DNA of 64,000 nt from Dasypus novemcinctus (GCF_030445035.2 NC_080702.1:14268029-14332028); one strand, 5' to 3'; numbered from the stretch's first letter, positions 21,809 to 34,612 are shown. Notes: generated by a model not told the origin, from the sequence alone. Made by a program: numbers and translations.

Positions 21809-23277
21809 GGACAACCAGCAAGATGGTAGCAGAGTAAGGAGCTCCCAGAGTCAGCTCATGCTACAGAACAGTTGGTAAGCACACAAAAGTGTCTAAAGCA
21901 CCTGTTTGGGGGATCCAGGAGACCAGAAGAGCATCCTGCAACATCCCTGAAAGAAGGGAAGGAGGAGACTGCCTATCTGCAGAGAAGATTCCTAAGTAGA
22001 GCATTCCACGCCCTGGAAAGCAGTGGCCATCCTCCACAGACAGCACAAGACACCTCAGGAGCTATTCCTCAGCTGGAATCAGAAGCTCCACTTCCCAAAA
22101 ATGGGGGAGGAAGAGAAGATTTGGCACCAGCTTCAGATAATGATTAGTAAATTAGGCAGTCTAAAGTATAATCTTTAGAATGGCTAAAATTTGAACCTGT
22201 CCAAGTCAGAGAGAGGCTGGTAGCCACTATTTTAACTCTGCTTCTGGCACAAGGGGAAATTCACAGTGCTGGTAGGGACAGGCTTCTTTCCATCCATATC
22301 AGATTGCAGCTCTAGGCAAAGCCCCAGCCCCACCTCCAGCAGGGAGGAAGCTGGGGGGCCCTGCACCAGCCTCCCCAGGAAAATACAGGCCATGCCTCAG
22401 AGGCCTGTAATCATTCTTCTCTGGATGCCTCTGGAACTATTCTGGATTTGGAAGCTCCATTTCCCAAAAAACAGAGAAGGAAGAGATGATTGGCCACCGA
22501 TTTCACCTAATGACTAGTAAATCTGGCTGGGTAAAATATAACCCTAAGAACAGGTAAAGTGTGAACCTGTCCAAGTCAGAAAGAGACCAGTGGACACCAT
22601 TTTGACTCTGCCCCCAGCATGAGGGGAAGCTGGGCTGGCTGAAAATCATAGTGATCGTAGGGACTGGCTTCTTTCACCCACATCAACCTGCATCCCTAGC
22701 CTAGGCATCAGCTCCACCTCCAGCAGGGAGGAAGCTGGTGGGCCCTGCACCAGCCTCTCAGGGTAAGTGCAGGTACATTCAGCTGGCAGACTGAAGAGTG
22801 GGAAGTCTACCGGGGCAACTATGGTCATTTTGCACATGCACACCATAGCTTGTTGCTCACACCTGCAGTTCCATCCCTGCCTAGGCAGGGAGAAAGGGAC
22901 TTTAAGCTATGTCAGTCTCTTTGGGTGACCACAGTCTAGGCCTGCACAATGTGGATCATTCCACACAGCTGTGACACTATCCAAACATGTAAAGGAGAAA
23001 GCCGGAAGGAGATTTATCAGTGCCTGGCAAAGAAAGGGCAGTTTGAGTCTCTACAGCATTCAACACCAACTATACCCTTGGTTCTTACTACACAACCTGC
23101 AAGGGAGAAAAGGCAAGAAAGCCCTAAACTAAAGAGAGGAACATGCCCAGAATAAATACACATAGTAAGCCAAATGCCAAGACACCAACAAAAACTGCAA
23201 TCCATCCCAAGAATCAGGAAGATATGGCACAGGTAAGGAACAAGGTAAGCCTCCAGATGACATAAAGGAGTTGAGAC

Positions 23278-23803
23278 TGTTGGAAACTGGGGGGCTGGCG
23301 TAGCTCAGTGGTTGAGTACCTGTTTCCCATGTACAAGGCCCTGGGTTCAATCCCTGGTACCTCCTTAAAAGAAAAAAAAGAACAATCCACGAGACTGCTG
23401 GAAACTGAGGCATGGTGGTCTCACAAAGGGAGACGTGCTGTTTCCATGGCTATGCTTTTAACATAGGAATGCAGCAATTAAGCTTTTCGAGTCAACAGGA
23501 CAGAGCTGTCCGGGCAGAGAGAAATACAAGCAAATGTACTTTGTAGTTTGAAAGGAATACTAAATCTCTGTACTTTGAGATAAGTTCTTTAATTTACGAC
23601 TCTTGTTAATGTGTAGTTACACTGCTTGTTATCTCGACAGTTTGAGTATATATAATGCCACATGTAGAAAATAAAGTTGTCTGAGGAGTCATTACTCGCA
23701 GACCCCCTGATCCCAGCTCTTTCTCTTTCTTTCTCTCTTTGTTTCACTCTCTCTTTTTCTCTTTCTTTCATCCCCCATATCCTTCAGGTCCAAATCTCCA
23801 ATA
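23278..23803 (+). mobile_element. Solo LTR of the same class II family
   Basis: It begins TGTTGGAAACTG and ends CCAATA, sharing TATATA, AATAAAG and the U5 pyrimidine tract with the proviral LTRs. GAGAC flanks it at 23,273-23,277 and 23,804-23,808. The empty site is visible in HAL1-like copy 1 as TTGAGACAACTAATC near 12,737. A tRNA SINE has inserted 12 bp inside its left end. Confidence 0.88.
23290..23390 (+). mobile_element. Short tRNA-derived SINE (monomer)
   Basis: The head has box A (TAGCTCAGTGG) and box B (GGTTCAATCCC) and ends in an A-rich tail. Its target duplication is 17 bp, GAGACTG(T/C)TGGAAACTG, at 23,273-23,289 and 23,391-23,407. That duplication includes the left flank and first 12 bp of the solo LTR. 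It is not a tRNA gene: the 3' half runs into poly-A and no intact acceptor stem is seen. Confidence 0.85.
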
Positions 23804-24439
23804 GAGACAACTAATCATAGGTGTTCCAACAAATCTCCTTAAGAAATGCAATGAGATGGCTGAAGAGATTAAGTATATTAAGATAACACTGGACAAGCAC
23901 AAAGAAGAATGTGAAAGCATACATAGAAAAATAGGAGAGCTTATGGGAATGAAAGGTACAATAAATGAAATTAAAAATACAATGGAGTTATATAACAGCA
24001 GATTTGAGGAGGATAAAGAAAGGATTGGTGGGCTTGAAGAAATAGCCTCTAAAAGCAAATGTAAAAAAGAACAGATGGAAGAGAGTGGAAAAAATTGAAC
24101 AAGGTATCAGAGAACTAAATGCCACAAGAGATGTGCAAACATATGTGTAAAGGGGGCCCAAGAAGGAGAAGAGAAGGGGAAAAAGGCAGAAGGAATAGTT
24201 GAAGAAATAATGGTAGAAAATTTTGAAACCCAATTGAAGGACATGGATATCCATGTCCAAGAAGCACAACATAGCCCCATATGAATAAATCCAATCAGAC
24301 TAACTCCAAGACATATTAATCAAAATGTCAAATGCCAAAGACAGAATTCTGAAAGCAACAAGAGAAAAGCAATGCATAACATAAGAGATACCCAATAAGA
24401 TTAAGTGCAGAGTTTTCATGGAGGCAAGAAGACAGTGGT

Positions 24440-25164
24440 GAGTGTTACAGCTCTTTGAGAATTTGCCTAGTAGGTCTTCTGGTTCTTGCTGGAAGGCCCT
24501 CACATTCCCCATATTTTTTTATACTAGTTTTTTCTTCCCCTCCTCCACCCTGCTGTTACTGCTGTGTGATAATCTGTCTCTATTTCTTTTTTATCTTTGT
24601 GATAATCTGTGTCTATTTCTCTTTCTTGTCTTCTCTTCTCATCTTTCCTGTTTAGGATTCACCAGGATTTCATCCTGAGGAACTCTGATGTGAAGAAAGA
24701 TTCCCTGTCAATTGTGCCACCTCAGTTCCTGGTCTCTGCAGTGCTTCACCTTGACTATCTCCTTGTCTTTTATTGCTTCATGATCTTGGGATATGACTCA
24801 CTTGCACAGGCACTGCCTCACCATGTGGGTATTTGGTCACCACGTGGGCACTGGCTCACTGGGCAGGCATTCAGCACACCACCTCAGCACACTCGGCTTG
24901 CCAAGTGGGCGCCCACATGTGCACATGGCACAGCATGCAGGCAATGGGCTCACCATATGGGCACTGGTTTGCCATGAAGGCACACTTTCTCTTCTTGTTC
25001 ACCAACAGACCCCAGGGACTGAACCTGGGTCTTCCCATATGGTAGGCAGAGGCCCTATCACATGAGCCACATCTGCATCCCACATTCCCCATACATAAGA
25101 ATAGAGTTAAGTTCCCATTAATAAACTGGGTGTTTTTTAAAACAACAACAACAACAACAACATT
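24440..25164 (+). mobile_element. Small retroposed insert with AATAAA and (AAC)n tail, carrying a nested SINE
   Basis: ORF1 of HAL1-like copy 2 is broken at GACAGTGGT and resumes near 25,165. Without the SINE the insert is about 150 bp and ends TTAATAAACTGGGTGTTTTT followed by A-rich (AAC)n. This looks like the 3' end of a processed transcript. The source gene is not recognised. A target duplication could not be fixed with certainty. Confidence 0.5.
24514..25080 (-). mobile_element. Long tRNA-derived SINE, antisense, with repetitive body
   Basis: On the minus strand it begins GGGATGCAGATGTGGCTCATG, with box B GGTTCAGTCCC. The body has several imperfect repeats of a GTGAGCCAGTGCCCA-like motif. 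The tail is A-rich. CACATTCCCCATA flanks it at 24,501-24,513 and 25,081-25,093. At 567 bp it is longer than the other SINEs here and carries a different body. Confidence 0.85.
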
Positions 25165-26533
25165 GGAATGACATATTTAAGAAGCTGCAAGGGAAATTTT
25201 TGAGCCAAGAATCTTATATCCAGCAAGATTGTCTTTTAAAATTGAGGGGGAGTTTAGAATTCACAGATAAACAGAAATTGAGAGAGTTTATAACCAGGAG
25301 ACCAGCTTTGCAAGAAATATTAAAAAGTATGTGACAGCCTGAAAAGACTAAACAGGAGAGAGGCTTGTAAGAGAGTCTAGAAATGAAAAGTGTATCAGAA
25401 AAGTAAACAAAAGTGTCAAAGAGTGGTGAAAATAAAATATGACAGATCAAACACCAATATTTAGGAATCAAATTGACAAACATTGTAAAGCACTTACTTG
25501 TATTCTTAAAACTACAAATCATTGTTGAAAGAAATTTAAAAAGACCTAAATAATTGGAAGAACATGCCATGCTCATGTGTTAGAAGACTAAATATGATTA
25601 AGATGTCATTTCTACTCAAATTGATATACAGATTGAGTGCAATTCTGATAAAAACTTACACCAGCATTTAAAAAATAAGTGGAAAGCATGATTATCAAAT
25701 TTATTAGGCAGGGTAAGGGATCATGAATATGAGAAACACCTTAAAAAAGGAGAGTGAAGTTGGAGGACTCTCACTTATGGACTTTAAATCACATTACCAA
25801 GGTATACGGTGAAAACAGCATGATATTGGTATTTTCTTTATATAATAGGTGCTAGAGGCAGTGCTTCACATTTCCTGTGTTTCCTCATCCTCCATTTCCT
25901 CTTTTCTCTGTGTAATGATTTTGGCCACCAACACTATCCCCTTTCCTCCACATCTTTCTATCCTCCATTATCTACTGTTTCTCTTATATTCCACCTCCCT
26001 TTCTTTGGCCCCCAAATTGTCTGACTTTTTATTTCTAATACCTTTGTTCTGTTTTCTTTCTTTTATTCACTCTTGACATTATTTTCTTTATTTTCTCTAT
26101 TTTCTCTCTCATGTGACCACTGGCCATTTAATTTACTACATTCCACCCAATATGCAGTTGACTGTCTCATTATAGGTACTCTATTTACTGCTATAACTCT
26201 ACACAACTTACATGAGTTTAATATCCATTCTCCCAGATCCCACATTGTTGCTCTGTTAACATTTATTACCAATACTACTTTACACATTTTCTTTTCTTAC
26301 TCATTTTGCTCTCCCTGGCCCTAATATTTTCCCTCAAAGTGAACTTAGCCAGCAACAAGAAAATAGAGTAAGAAGAACAAAGTGACAAAGAGAAGACATA
26401 ACACACATGAACAACAACTAATTAATCCCCAACACTTTGACAAAGAAGCTAAGGAACTGATTAAACCCATCAAGATAAAATGATGACCAGATAGCAAAAA
26501 AAAACTACAAACCAAACCAATACTCAGGGAAAC

Positions 26534-27453
26534 ATGGCCAAATCCAATGAACAAATTAAAAACGAGGAAGAGGAGCAGAACATCAGAGAAGTAATTAAAG
26601 CTCTCAAAACATGTATTAGAGAGCAACTTAATGATGTAAAGGAAAAGATTAACAATATGAAGAAAACACTTGGAGAGAATACAGAAGAAATTTCAGTCAT
26701 ACACAAAGAGATAACAGATGGATGGTGATGAACACCACAGTTCAAGAAATCAAAAATATACTCTCAGCAAATAGCAGCATATTAGAAGAGGCAGAGGAGA
26801 GAATTATTGACGTGGAAGACAGTATATCTGAAATCAAATAGTAGAACTGATTGATAAAAAGATACAAAAAATCCAGCTGAGACTTAGGGACCTGAATGAC
26901 AATGCAAAACACACAAACATACATATTATAGGCATCCCAGAAGAAGAAGATAAGGGAAAGGGGACAGAAGAGGTGTTGGAGGAAATAATGGCTGAAAACT
27001 CCCAAAATTTACTGAGGGAGATGGACATACATGTCCAGGAAGCACAATGCACCCAAACACTATAAATCACAACAGGCCTACCCCAAGACATATATTTGTC
27101 AAATTATCCAATGCTCAAGACAAAGAGAAAATTCTAAAAGCAGCAAGAGGAAAGGGAGCTATCACATAAAAGGAGGCCCCATAAGATGAAGTGTTGATTT
27201 CTCATCTGAAACCATGGAGGCAAGAAGACAGTGGTATGATATAGTCAAGGCACTAAAAGAAAAAAATTTCCAACCAAGAATACTCTACCCAGCTAAGCTA
27301 GCATTAGAAAATGAGGGAGAGTTCAAAATAGTCACAGATAAACAGAAATTAAAAGACTATGCCAACAAGAACCCTACCCTTGAAGAAATACTAAAAGGAG
27401 TTCTGCAGGAGGAAAGAAAAAAACAAGAGAGGCAGAGTTGGAAGAGAGTGTAA
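26534..27453 (+). pseudogene. L1 ORF1 (RNA-binding protein), broken
   Basis: The start at 26,534 reads MAKSNEQ, with a coiled-coil region up to a TGA near 26,728. The RRM region follows in other frames (IIGIPEEEDKGKG near 26,920). The C-terminal domain is open from 27,214 (WYDIVKALKEKNFQPRILY) to the TAA at 27,453. At least two frame changes prevent a full-length product. Confidence 0.8.
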
Positions 27454-27525
27454 GAGCAACAAAAACAATAAAAAGAGAAGAAAAAAAAACCCAGCAAAGT
27501 TGAAAAACACAAGTCCAAAGAAAAT

Positions 27526-30500
27526 ACGACTAACATAAATAATTCCTTGAAAGTAATAACACTGAATGTCAATGGATTAAACTCACCTATCAAAAGATTA
27601 AGACTGGAAGACTGGATAAGGAAATATGACCCATCTATATGCTGCCTACAAGAAACACATCCAAGACCCAGGGGTTCAAGGAGGTTGAAAGTGAATGGCT
27701 GGAAAACAATCTTACAAGCAAACAATAACCAAAAAAAAGGCAGGAGTAGCTATATTAGTATCAGAAAAAATAGACTTTAAATGCAAAATAGTTGTGAGAG
27801 ACAAAGATGGATACTACATATTAATGATAGGGATAATCTTTCAAGAAGAATGAACAATCATAAATATTTATGCTCCTAACAAGGGTACCTCCAAATACAC
27901 GAGGCAAACACTGGAAAAACTAAGTAAAAGAATAGATGCCTCACAATTATAGTGGGGGGCTTTAATAAACCACTATCAACTTTGGGACAGAATATCTCAA
28001 AAGAGAATCAATAATGAAACAAAAACTTTGAACAGTATATTAGAGGAGCTAGACCTAATAGACATATACAGATCATTACACCTGAATACAGCAGGATATA
28101 CATTTTTCTCAAGTGCACATGGGTCATTCTCTAAGATAGACCATATGCTAGGCCAGAAAGAGAGGCTTAATGAATTCAGAAAGATCGAAAATATACAAAA
28201 TAATTTCTCTGATCACAGTGGAGCAAAGCTGGAAATCTACAAGGGCCACAGGCCCAGATTTCACACCAAGATATGAAAATTAAACAGCACACGGTTAGAA
28301 AAAGAGTAGGTCAAAGAGGAAATCTCCAAAGAAATTAATAACTACCTTGAAACTAATGAAAATGGTAACACAACATACCAAAACTAGTGGGATGCAGCAA
28401 AAGCAGTACTGAGAGTGAAATTTATAGCCATAAATTCATACATCAAAACAGAAGAGCTAAAATTGAAGAAATAACTGCACATTTGAAGGAATTAGGTAAA
28501 AAAACAACAAAGTAACCCAACAGGAAGAAGAAAGAAAGAAATAACAAAGATAATAGCAGAACTAAATGAAATAGAAAATAAGAAAGCACCTGAAAAGATA
28601 AACAAAACCAAGAACTGGTTCTTTGAGAAGATAAAAAAAATCGACAAACCCTGAGCTAGACTAACAAAGAAAAAGAGAAGATGCAAATACTCAAAATAAG
28701 AAATGAGAAAGGAGATATCACCACTCACCCTACAGAAATAAAGACTATCATAAGAGGACACTTTTAAAAACTACATTCCAATAAAAATGACAATTCAGAG
28801 GAAATGGACAAATTTCTAGAAACATATAAGCAGCCTATATTGATGAAAGAAGAAATTGATCTCAACAAACCAATCACAAGTAAAGAGATAGAATCGGTCA
28901 TTAAAAACCTACCAAATAAGAAGAGCCCAGGGCCAGACGGCTTCACAGGTGAATTCTACAAAACATTTCAGAAAGAACTAACACCAATCCTGCTGAAACT
29001 CTTCCAAAAAATCGAAACAGAAGGAACATTGCCTAACTCATTCTATGATGCCAACAGTACCCTAGTACCAAAGCCAAACAAAGACACCACAAGAAAGGAA
29101 AATTACAGACCAATTTCTCTAATGAACCTAGATGCAAAACTCCTCAACAAAATACTTGCTAACTGTATTCAACAACACCTTAAACGAATTATACACCATG
29201 ACCAAGTGGGATTCATTCTGGGTATGCAAGGATGGTTCGACATAAGAAAATCAATCAATGTAATACACCATATAAACAGAGTGAAGGGAAAAATTCCCAT
29301 GATTATATCTATAGATGCAGAAAAAGTATTTGACAAAATACAGCACCCTTTCTTGGTAAAAACACTGCAAAAGATCGGAATACAAGGAAATTTTCTGAAC
29401 ATGATAAAGCGTATATATGAAAAACCCATAGCCAACATCATTTCCAATGGTGAAATCCTAAATTCTTTTCTTCTAAGATCAGGAACAAGACAAGGATGTC
29501 CACTATCACCTCTTCTATTTAACATTGTCTTAGAAGTACTTGCTTGAGCACTGAGGCAAGAACCAGATATAAAAGGCATCCAAATAGGAAAAGAAGAAGT
29601 CAAAATTTCATTATTTACAGATGACATGATCCTCTACATAGAAAACTTTGAGAAATCTACAAGAAAACTTCTAGAACTCATAAATGAGTTTAGTAAAGTC
29701 GCAGGTTATAAGATCACTGCACAAAAATCACTGGCATTTCTCTACACCAATAATGAGAAAGCTCAGGAGGGAATCAAGGAATACCATTTACAAGAGTAAA
29801 TAAAAAAAATAAAGTACCTAGGAATAAATTTAACTAATGATGTAAAAAACTTATACACAGAGACTACACAACACTGTTCAAGGAAATCAAAGAAGACCTA
29901 AATAAATGGAAGAATACTCCCTGTTCATGGATAGGAAGACTAAATATTATTATGATGTCTATCCTACCAAAACACAACTACAGATTCAATACATTCCTAA
30001 TAAAAATCAACACAGCATTTTTAATGAACTATAAAAACTAGCTATGAAATTTATTTGGAAAGGAAAGAGGCCCCAAATAGCCAAAGACATATTGAAAAAA
30101 AAAATGAAATGGGAGGAATCACACTACCTGACTTTAAAACATACTACAAAGCTACAGTAGTGAAAACAGCATGGTATTGGCACAAGGATAGACACACTGA
30201 CCAATTGAACCAAATTGAGAGTTCTGATATAGATCCTCATATATATAGTCATATAATAGTCGATAAGGCCACCAAACCTTCTCAACTGGGAAAGAATGGC
30301 ATCTTCAACAAATGGTGCCTCGGTGGCCGACTTGGACCAGTGGTTAGGGCATCCGTCTACCATGTGGGAGTCCGCAGTTCAAACCCTGGGCATCCTTGAC
30401 CCGTGTGGACCTGGCCCATGCTGGCCCATGCACAGTGCTGATGTGCACAAGGTGTGCCGTGCCACAGAGGGTTGTCTCCCATGTAGGGGAGCCCCATGCA

Positions 30501-31722
30501 CACGGAGTGCACCCTGTAAGGAGAGCCGCCCAGCATGAAAGTGCAGCCTGCTCAGGAATGGCGCCGCACACACGGAGAGCTGACACAACAAAATGACTCA
30601 ACAACAAGAAACACAGATTCCCGTGCCACTGAGAACAATAGAAGCGGACAAAGAAGCAGCAAATAGACAGAACAATTACTTGGGGGGGGGGGAGGAAGGG
30701 AGAGAAATTAAGTAAGTAAATAAATAAACAAATAAATAAAAAAGAAAAATATGGTGCCTGGAGAACTGGATATCCATTTGTAAAAGAGTGAAAGAGGATT
30801 ACCAACTCATAAAGACATAAAAATAAGAGGTAAGCCCAAAAAGACTTTGGAAAGCAATGCTGGGAACCATCTACAGGACCTTGTAATAGGAAATGGCTTC
30901 ATGAACTTCACACCCAAAGCACGAGCAACAAAGGAACAAATAGATAAATGGGACTTCCTCAAAATTAAAGCCTTCTGCACCTGAAAGGAGTTTGTCAAGA
31001 AAGTGAAAAGAGAACCTACACAATGGGAGAAAATATTTGGTAACCATATATCTGATAGGAGACTTATAACCTATATATATAAAGAACTCCTGTATCTTGA
31101 AAATAAAAAGATAAACAACCCATTTTAAAAATGGGCAAAGTTTTAAACAGACACTTCTCCAAAGAAGAAATACAAATGGCTATAAAGCACATGAAAAAAT
31201 GCTCCAAATCTCCAGCTATTAGGGCAATTCAAATGAAAACTACAATGAGATACCATTTCACTCCGATAAGATTGGCAGCTATGAAAAAAACAGAAGACTG
31301 CAAATGCTGGAGATGATGTGGAGAAATGGGAACACTCATCCACTGCTGGTGGGAATGCAGAAGGATCTAATCATTCTGGAGGACAGTTTCTCAAAAAACT
31401 AGCTATAGATTTGCCATATGACCCAGCAATTCCACTGCTGTGTATATGCCCAGTAGAACTGAAAACAAGGACACAAACCAATATATGAACACCAATGTTC
31501 ATAGCAGCATTGTTCACTATTGCCAGAAGTAGGAATCAACCCAAATGCCCATCAACAGATGAATGGATCAATAAAATGTGGTATATACATACAATGGAAT
31601 ACTACTCAGCTTCAAGAATGAATATACTACAAACACATGTGATAACATGGATGAATCTTGAGAACCTTATGTTGAGCGAAGCAACCCAGGCATTGAAGGA
31701 CAAATACTACATGACCTCATGA
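27526..31722 (+). pseudogene. L1 ORF2 (endonuclease and reverse transcriptase), broken
   Basis: The expected start codon at 27,526 is ACG instead of ATG. Endonuclease motifs NVNGLNS and QETH are visible, with a frameshift after NNNQKK. The reverse-transcriptase part is open at 28,804-29,547 ([11 protein letters not shown] near 29,490) and ends at a TGA, after which the catalytic box reads FTDD rather than the usual FADD. The C-terminal region continues after the SINE to about 31,722. In active L1 this protein nicks target DNA and copies element RNA. Confidence 0.85.
30321..30750 (+). mobile_element. DAS-SINE
   Basis: It has the same head and body as at 8,643, with box B GTTCAAACCCTGG, a G-rich tail region and (AAATA)n end. 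ATGGTGCCT flanks it at 30,312-30,320 and 30,751-30,759. It splits the L1 ORF2 and so is younger than that L1. Confidence 0.9.
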
Positions 31723-32743
31723 TATGAAATAAGTAAACCAAGCTGCTTCAGAGAGCTAGAGATTGGATGATAGACTTACAGGAAATTGGGGGTAGAGGAA
31801 GGATGTAAGCTGACACCTACATGGATGAAATCTATGATAAGCTGGAGGTCAGTATTTGTACAGGGAAGGGATAAAATGGGGGCTCTGCGGGCTTGAGGGG
31901 TGCCAGGGATAGGAGGATTGGTAATATTGCCCAAGAAATTGGGGGGAGAGTGGACGAACATATGAACATAGGAGATTGTCAGAGATTTGGATGAGAGTAT
32001 AATGCTGAGAAAACTTTTTCAAAAATATAATAAGGAAGGTTACTTGTTTTAGATGCTTAAAGGGGATAATCTGACATAGGACAGGCTTCTAGGGAGTGTG
32101 TGAGTGCTCATTTTGTCATAGTTGATTATATCATTGGATAGAGACCCATATAATAAGAATGAAGGCATACCCGCATCCTGGGGAGGACTGATATTCTCAA
32201 ATAGAGGGAATTGTATCTCTTGAGAGAAATGGTGGCTCCCAATGTGTTAGGGCAGTCGAGCATGTCAAGCCCTCAACATTGATGCAAGTATCTCTGAACA
32301 TGGCCCTTGAAGCAATGAGGATTGACTGTCATTGTGGGCCCTGAGGGGAGGGGGAAAGAGGTATTGAATAGATGGAATCAATGTAATTGTGTGGGCAATA
32401 GAAGTGTTCCACAATATTACACAAGGATGGATATAAGACATGTTAAATTACACCAAAAATGTATAGGGGCTGATAGGCTAAAATGTAAATCATAACATAA
32501 AACATAAGATAACTAAAAATTTAGAGAATTGTATAGTCTAAAATATAAACCACAATGTAAACCCAAATGTTACCTTGTTTGAAAGCTATTGTCTCAATAT
32601 CTGTACAACAGTTTCAGTAAATATAAATATGTAAAAAGATTATTGCTGAGGAAGGGAAAAAGCTTTTATGTTGGATATCTGGGAGTAATGTATATTGTAT
32701 ATACGAAACTTTTATGAAGACAAGCTTAATAATAATTAAGAAA
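31723..32743 (+). mobile_element. 3' UTR of the 25,833 L1
   Basis: About 1 kb of non-coding sequence from the end of ORF2 to an A-rich tail. It differs from the other L1 3'-UTR family in the window (33,000-34,612), so at least two L1 3'-end lineages are present. A G-rich stretch typical of L1 3' UTRs lies near 32,340. Confidence 0.75.
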
Positions 32744-32870
32744 AAAAAAGAATGGACATAGACACTGAGGAAAAGATGGAAGAAGTTGCCTTGCCAATTT
32801 GCATACAGGGCAACACACTGCAGTGATGGAAGGCAAAACATGAAAACCAAAGCTATTGCATCTCTTAATT

Positions 32871-34612
32871 TTTTGATACCTCAAATTATTTTTACCTTAA
32901 TTTTTCTAAATTAATATGTATTCTATATCTAACCTTTAAACCCATCACTATATTCCATTTTACTATTAATGGAACCTGGCAATATATTGGGCTTCATTTT
33001 TGAAGATGTTTTGGATCACAGAGAGGTTCAACAATGGCAGGGGAGGAATGCCGGTGTGGGATGTTTTTGACAGGGGACACATGGTTGGTAGGGAGTTCTC
33101 CAGGGCATATATCCAGGGTACATAAAAATATTTTCATAGTGGTTACAATTAAAAATAACAACAGAGGGAGTGCTGAGTTCCTAGCCAGGGGAGCTCTATC
33201 ACAGTCCCTAAAGGAACAGCAACAATCCCCCAAGTGCAATGGCAAAGACCAAAAAAGAAGGAAGGTCCAACAATGAGCCCTTGATACTAATAACTATGCT
33301 TGTGAGCCTGTGCACCTGAAATAAGAACAAGGCCTAGAGCTGCAGGGTGCCTAAGAATTACCTCTTGAGAGCCTCCATGTTGCTCAAATGTGGCCAGTCT
33401 CGAAGCCATACTCAGCATGTAAATGCATTGCCTTCCCCCTAGTGTGGGTCATGACTCCCTGGCACTGAGGGATTACTACCAAATACCAGCTAATGATGTA
33501 ACTAGAAAATGACCTTGAATAAAAGGGTCAACTCAGACCAGCAGAATATCTCAGTCTACATATAATACCAGGAGTTAAAAATGCTTTTTGACCTGAATAA
33601 AAGGGGGAAATGGAAAGGACAAATGAGTTTATAAGGCTATGAGTCTCCAAAAAGAGCCGGGAGGTTATCAGAGGGGGGTAGCCCTTATGCATACCTCAGA
33701 AGAGTCCCACAGACAGATAAAGTAGATATAATCCCACATACTGGTTCTCCTGAGGGCTACAGAGACCCACAGGTTCTAAGGTCATGGCAGATGGAGTTCA
33801 GTGCCATGTCAGTTGGCCCTACTTTGGAGTTTGTGTTTCTGTGTGATGGAGCTGGACTCAGATATGATCTTTGTCCATAAGCCTCTCCTGTTACTTTACC
33901 GGATCTGTAGTTGGCACTGGGGTTCAATGTATACCCAGGGGACCTGAATCTCTGGACTGACCATGTGATAGCCAGGCCCTGAGCCTCAATGGACTTGCAA
34001 CTCCTACACTCTGGTTTATTGGACTTACCCCACTCAGCTAACATGGAGGTGAAGAAGGTCAACCACCACACCAGGGAGCCAAAATGCCTACAACTGAAAG
34101 CAGGAGAATTGTATCCAGCATCCATGTGGAATCTAAGCCCCCTCTAGATATAGATGTGGAGTGGACAGAACCATTCCAGGGTCCACATAAAGGAGGAATA
34201 GAGTATGGATTAGAGTGGTCTTAATGATATTCTATTCATGAACTATTGTGATTTAAGAAATGTGGCATTGGTGTGGAGAAAGTGGCCATGGTGGCTGCTG
34301 GGGGTAGCAAGTGGAAGAGATGTGATGTGGGGGCATTTTCGGGACTTGGAGTTGTCCTGGGTGGTGCTATGGGGACAGTTACCAGACATTCTATGTCCTC
34401 CCATGGTCCACTGGGTGGACTGTGGGAGAGTGTGGGCTATGGTGTGGACCATTGACCATGAGGTGCAGTGGTGCTCAGAGATGTATTCACCAAGTGCAAT
34501 GAATGTCTCATGATGATGGAGGAGATTGTTATGGGGGGAGGAGAGGGGTGCAAGGGGTAGGGTGTATACAGGGACCTCATATTTTTTGAATGTAACATTA
34601 AAAAAATAAAGA
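32871..34612 (+). mobile_element. Long L1 3'-UTR fragment (second lineage)
   Basis: The distal 900 bp match the reverse complement of 35,341-36,175, and more loosely 9,998-10,644, 15,446-16,004 and 43,415-43,845. It ends at GGGACCTCAT, TGTAACATTA and AATAAAG. The proximal part (32,871-33,700) seems to be the rest of the same UTR. No ORF2 precedes it directly. The 125 bp between it and the previous L1 are unassigned. Confidence 0.65.

Larger units (their letters stand above)
23224..25380 (+). pseudogene. ORF1 remnant of HAL1-like copy 2 (interrupted)
   Basis: ATGGCACAG at 23,224 matches the ORF1 start of copy 1, and the TAG at 25,378-25,380 matches its stop. An open stretch at 23,856-24,098 has the coiled-coil character of L1 ORF1p N-termini. 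Insertions at 23,278-23,803 and 24,440-25,164, together with frameshifts, destroy the frame. Confidence 0.7.
21809..25832 (+). mobile_element. Half-L1 (HAL1-like) element, copy 2
   Basis: This is the paralogue of copy 1, with the same 5' end and flank, two 5'-UTR monomers (CTTCCCAAAAATGGGG near 22,091 and its partner near 22,457), ORF1 (23,224-25,380) and the same joint into the ORF2 tail (25,381-25,480). It was later interrupted by a solo LTR plus tRNA SINE and by a retroposed insert carrying a long SINE. Its 3' end was cut by the L1 at 25,833 and does not clearly resume beyond it. Confidence 0.75.
25833..32743 (+). mobile_element. L1 element, nearly complete, inactive
   Basis: It starts within the pyrimidine-rich second half of the 5' UTR, aligned with 61,250 onward in the L1 at the window end. 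ORF1, ORF2 and a 3' UTR of about 1 kb ending in AATAATAATTAAG plus poly-A follow. It lies inside the ORF2 tail of HAL1-like copy 2. A SINE at 30,321 interrupts ORF2. Several stops and frameshifts make it inactive. Confidence 0.88.

Noticed and set aside
23290..23360. Possible tRNA gene
   Set aside because: Boxes A and B are good, but there is no matching acceptor stem, the sequence runs into poly-A, and a target duplication flanks it; it is a SINE.
29169..29627. 152-codon minus-strand open frame
   Set aside because: It lies opposite the L1 reverse-transcriptase region, which is open on the plus strand with recognisable motifs; the minus frame is a shadow.
30344..30805. 153-codon minus-strand open frame
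   Set aside because: It is the antisense of a DAS-SINE and its A-rich tail; similar frames occur opposite other SINE copies (8,714; 43,017).
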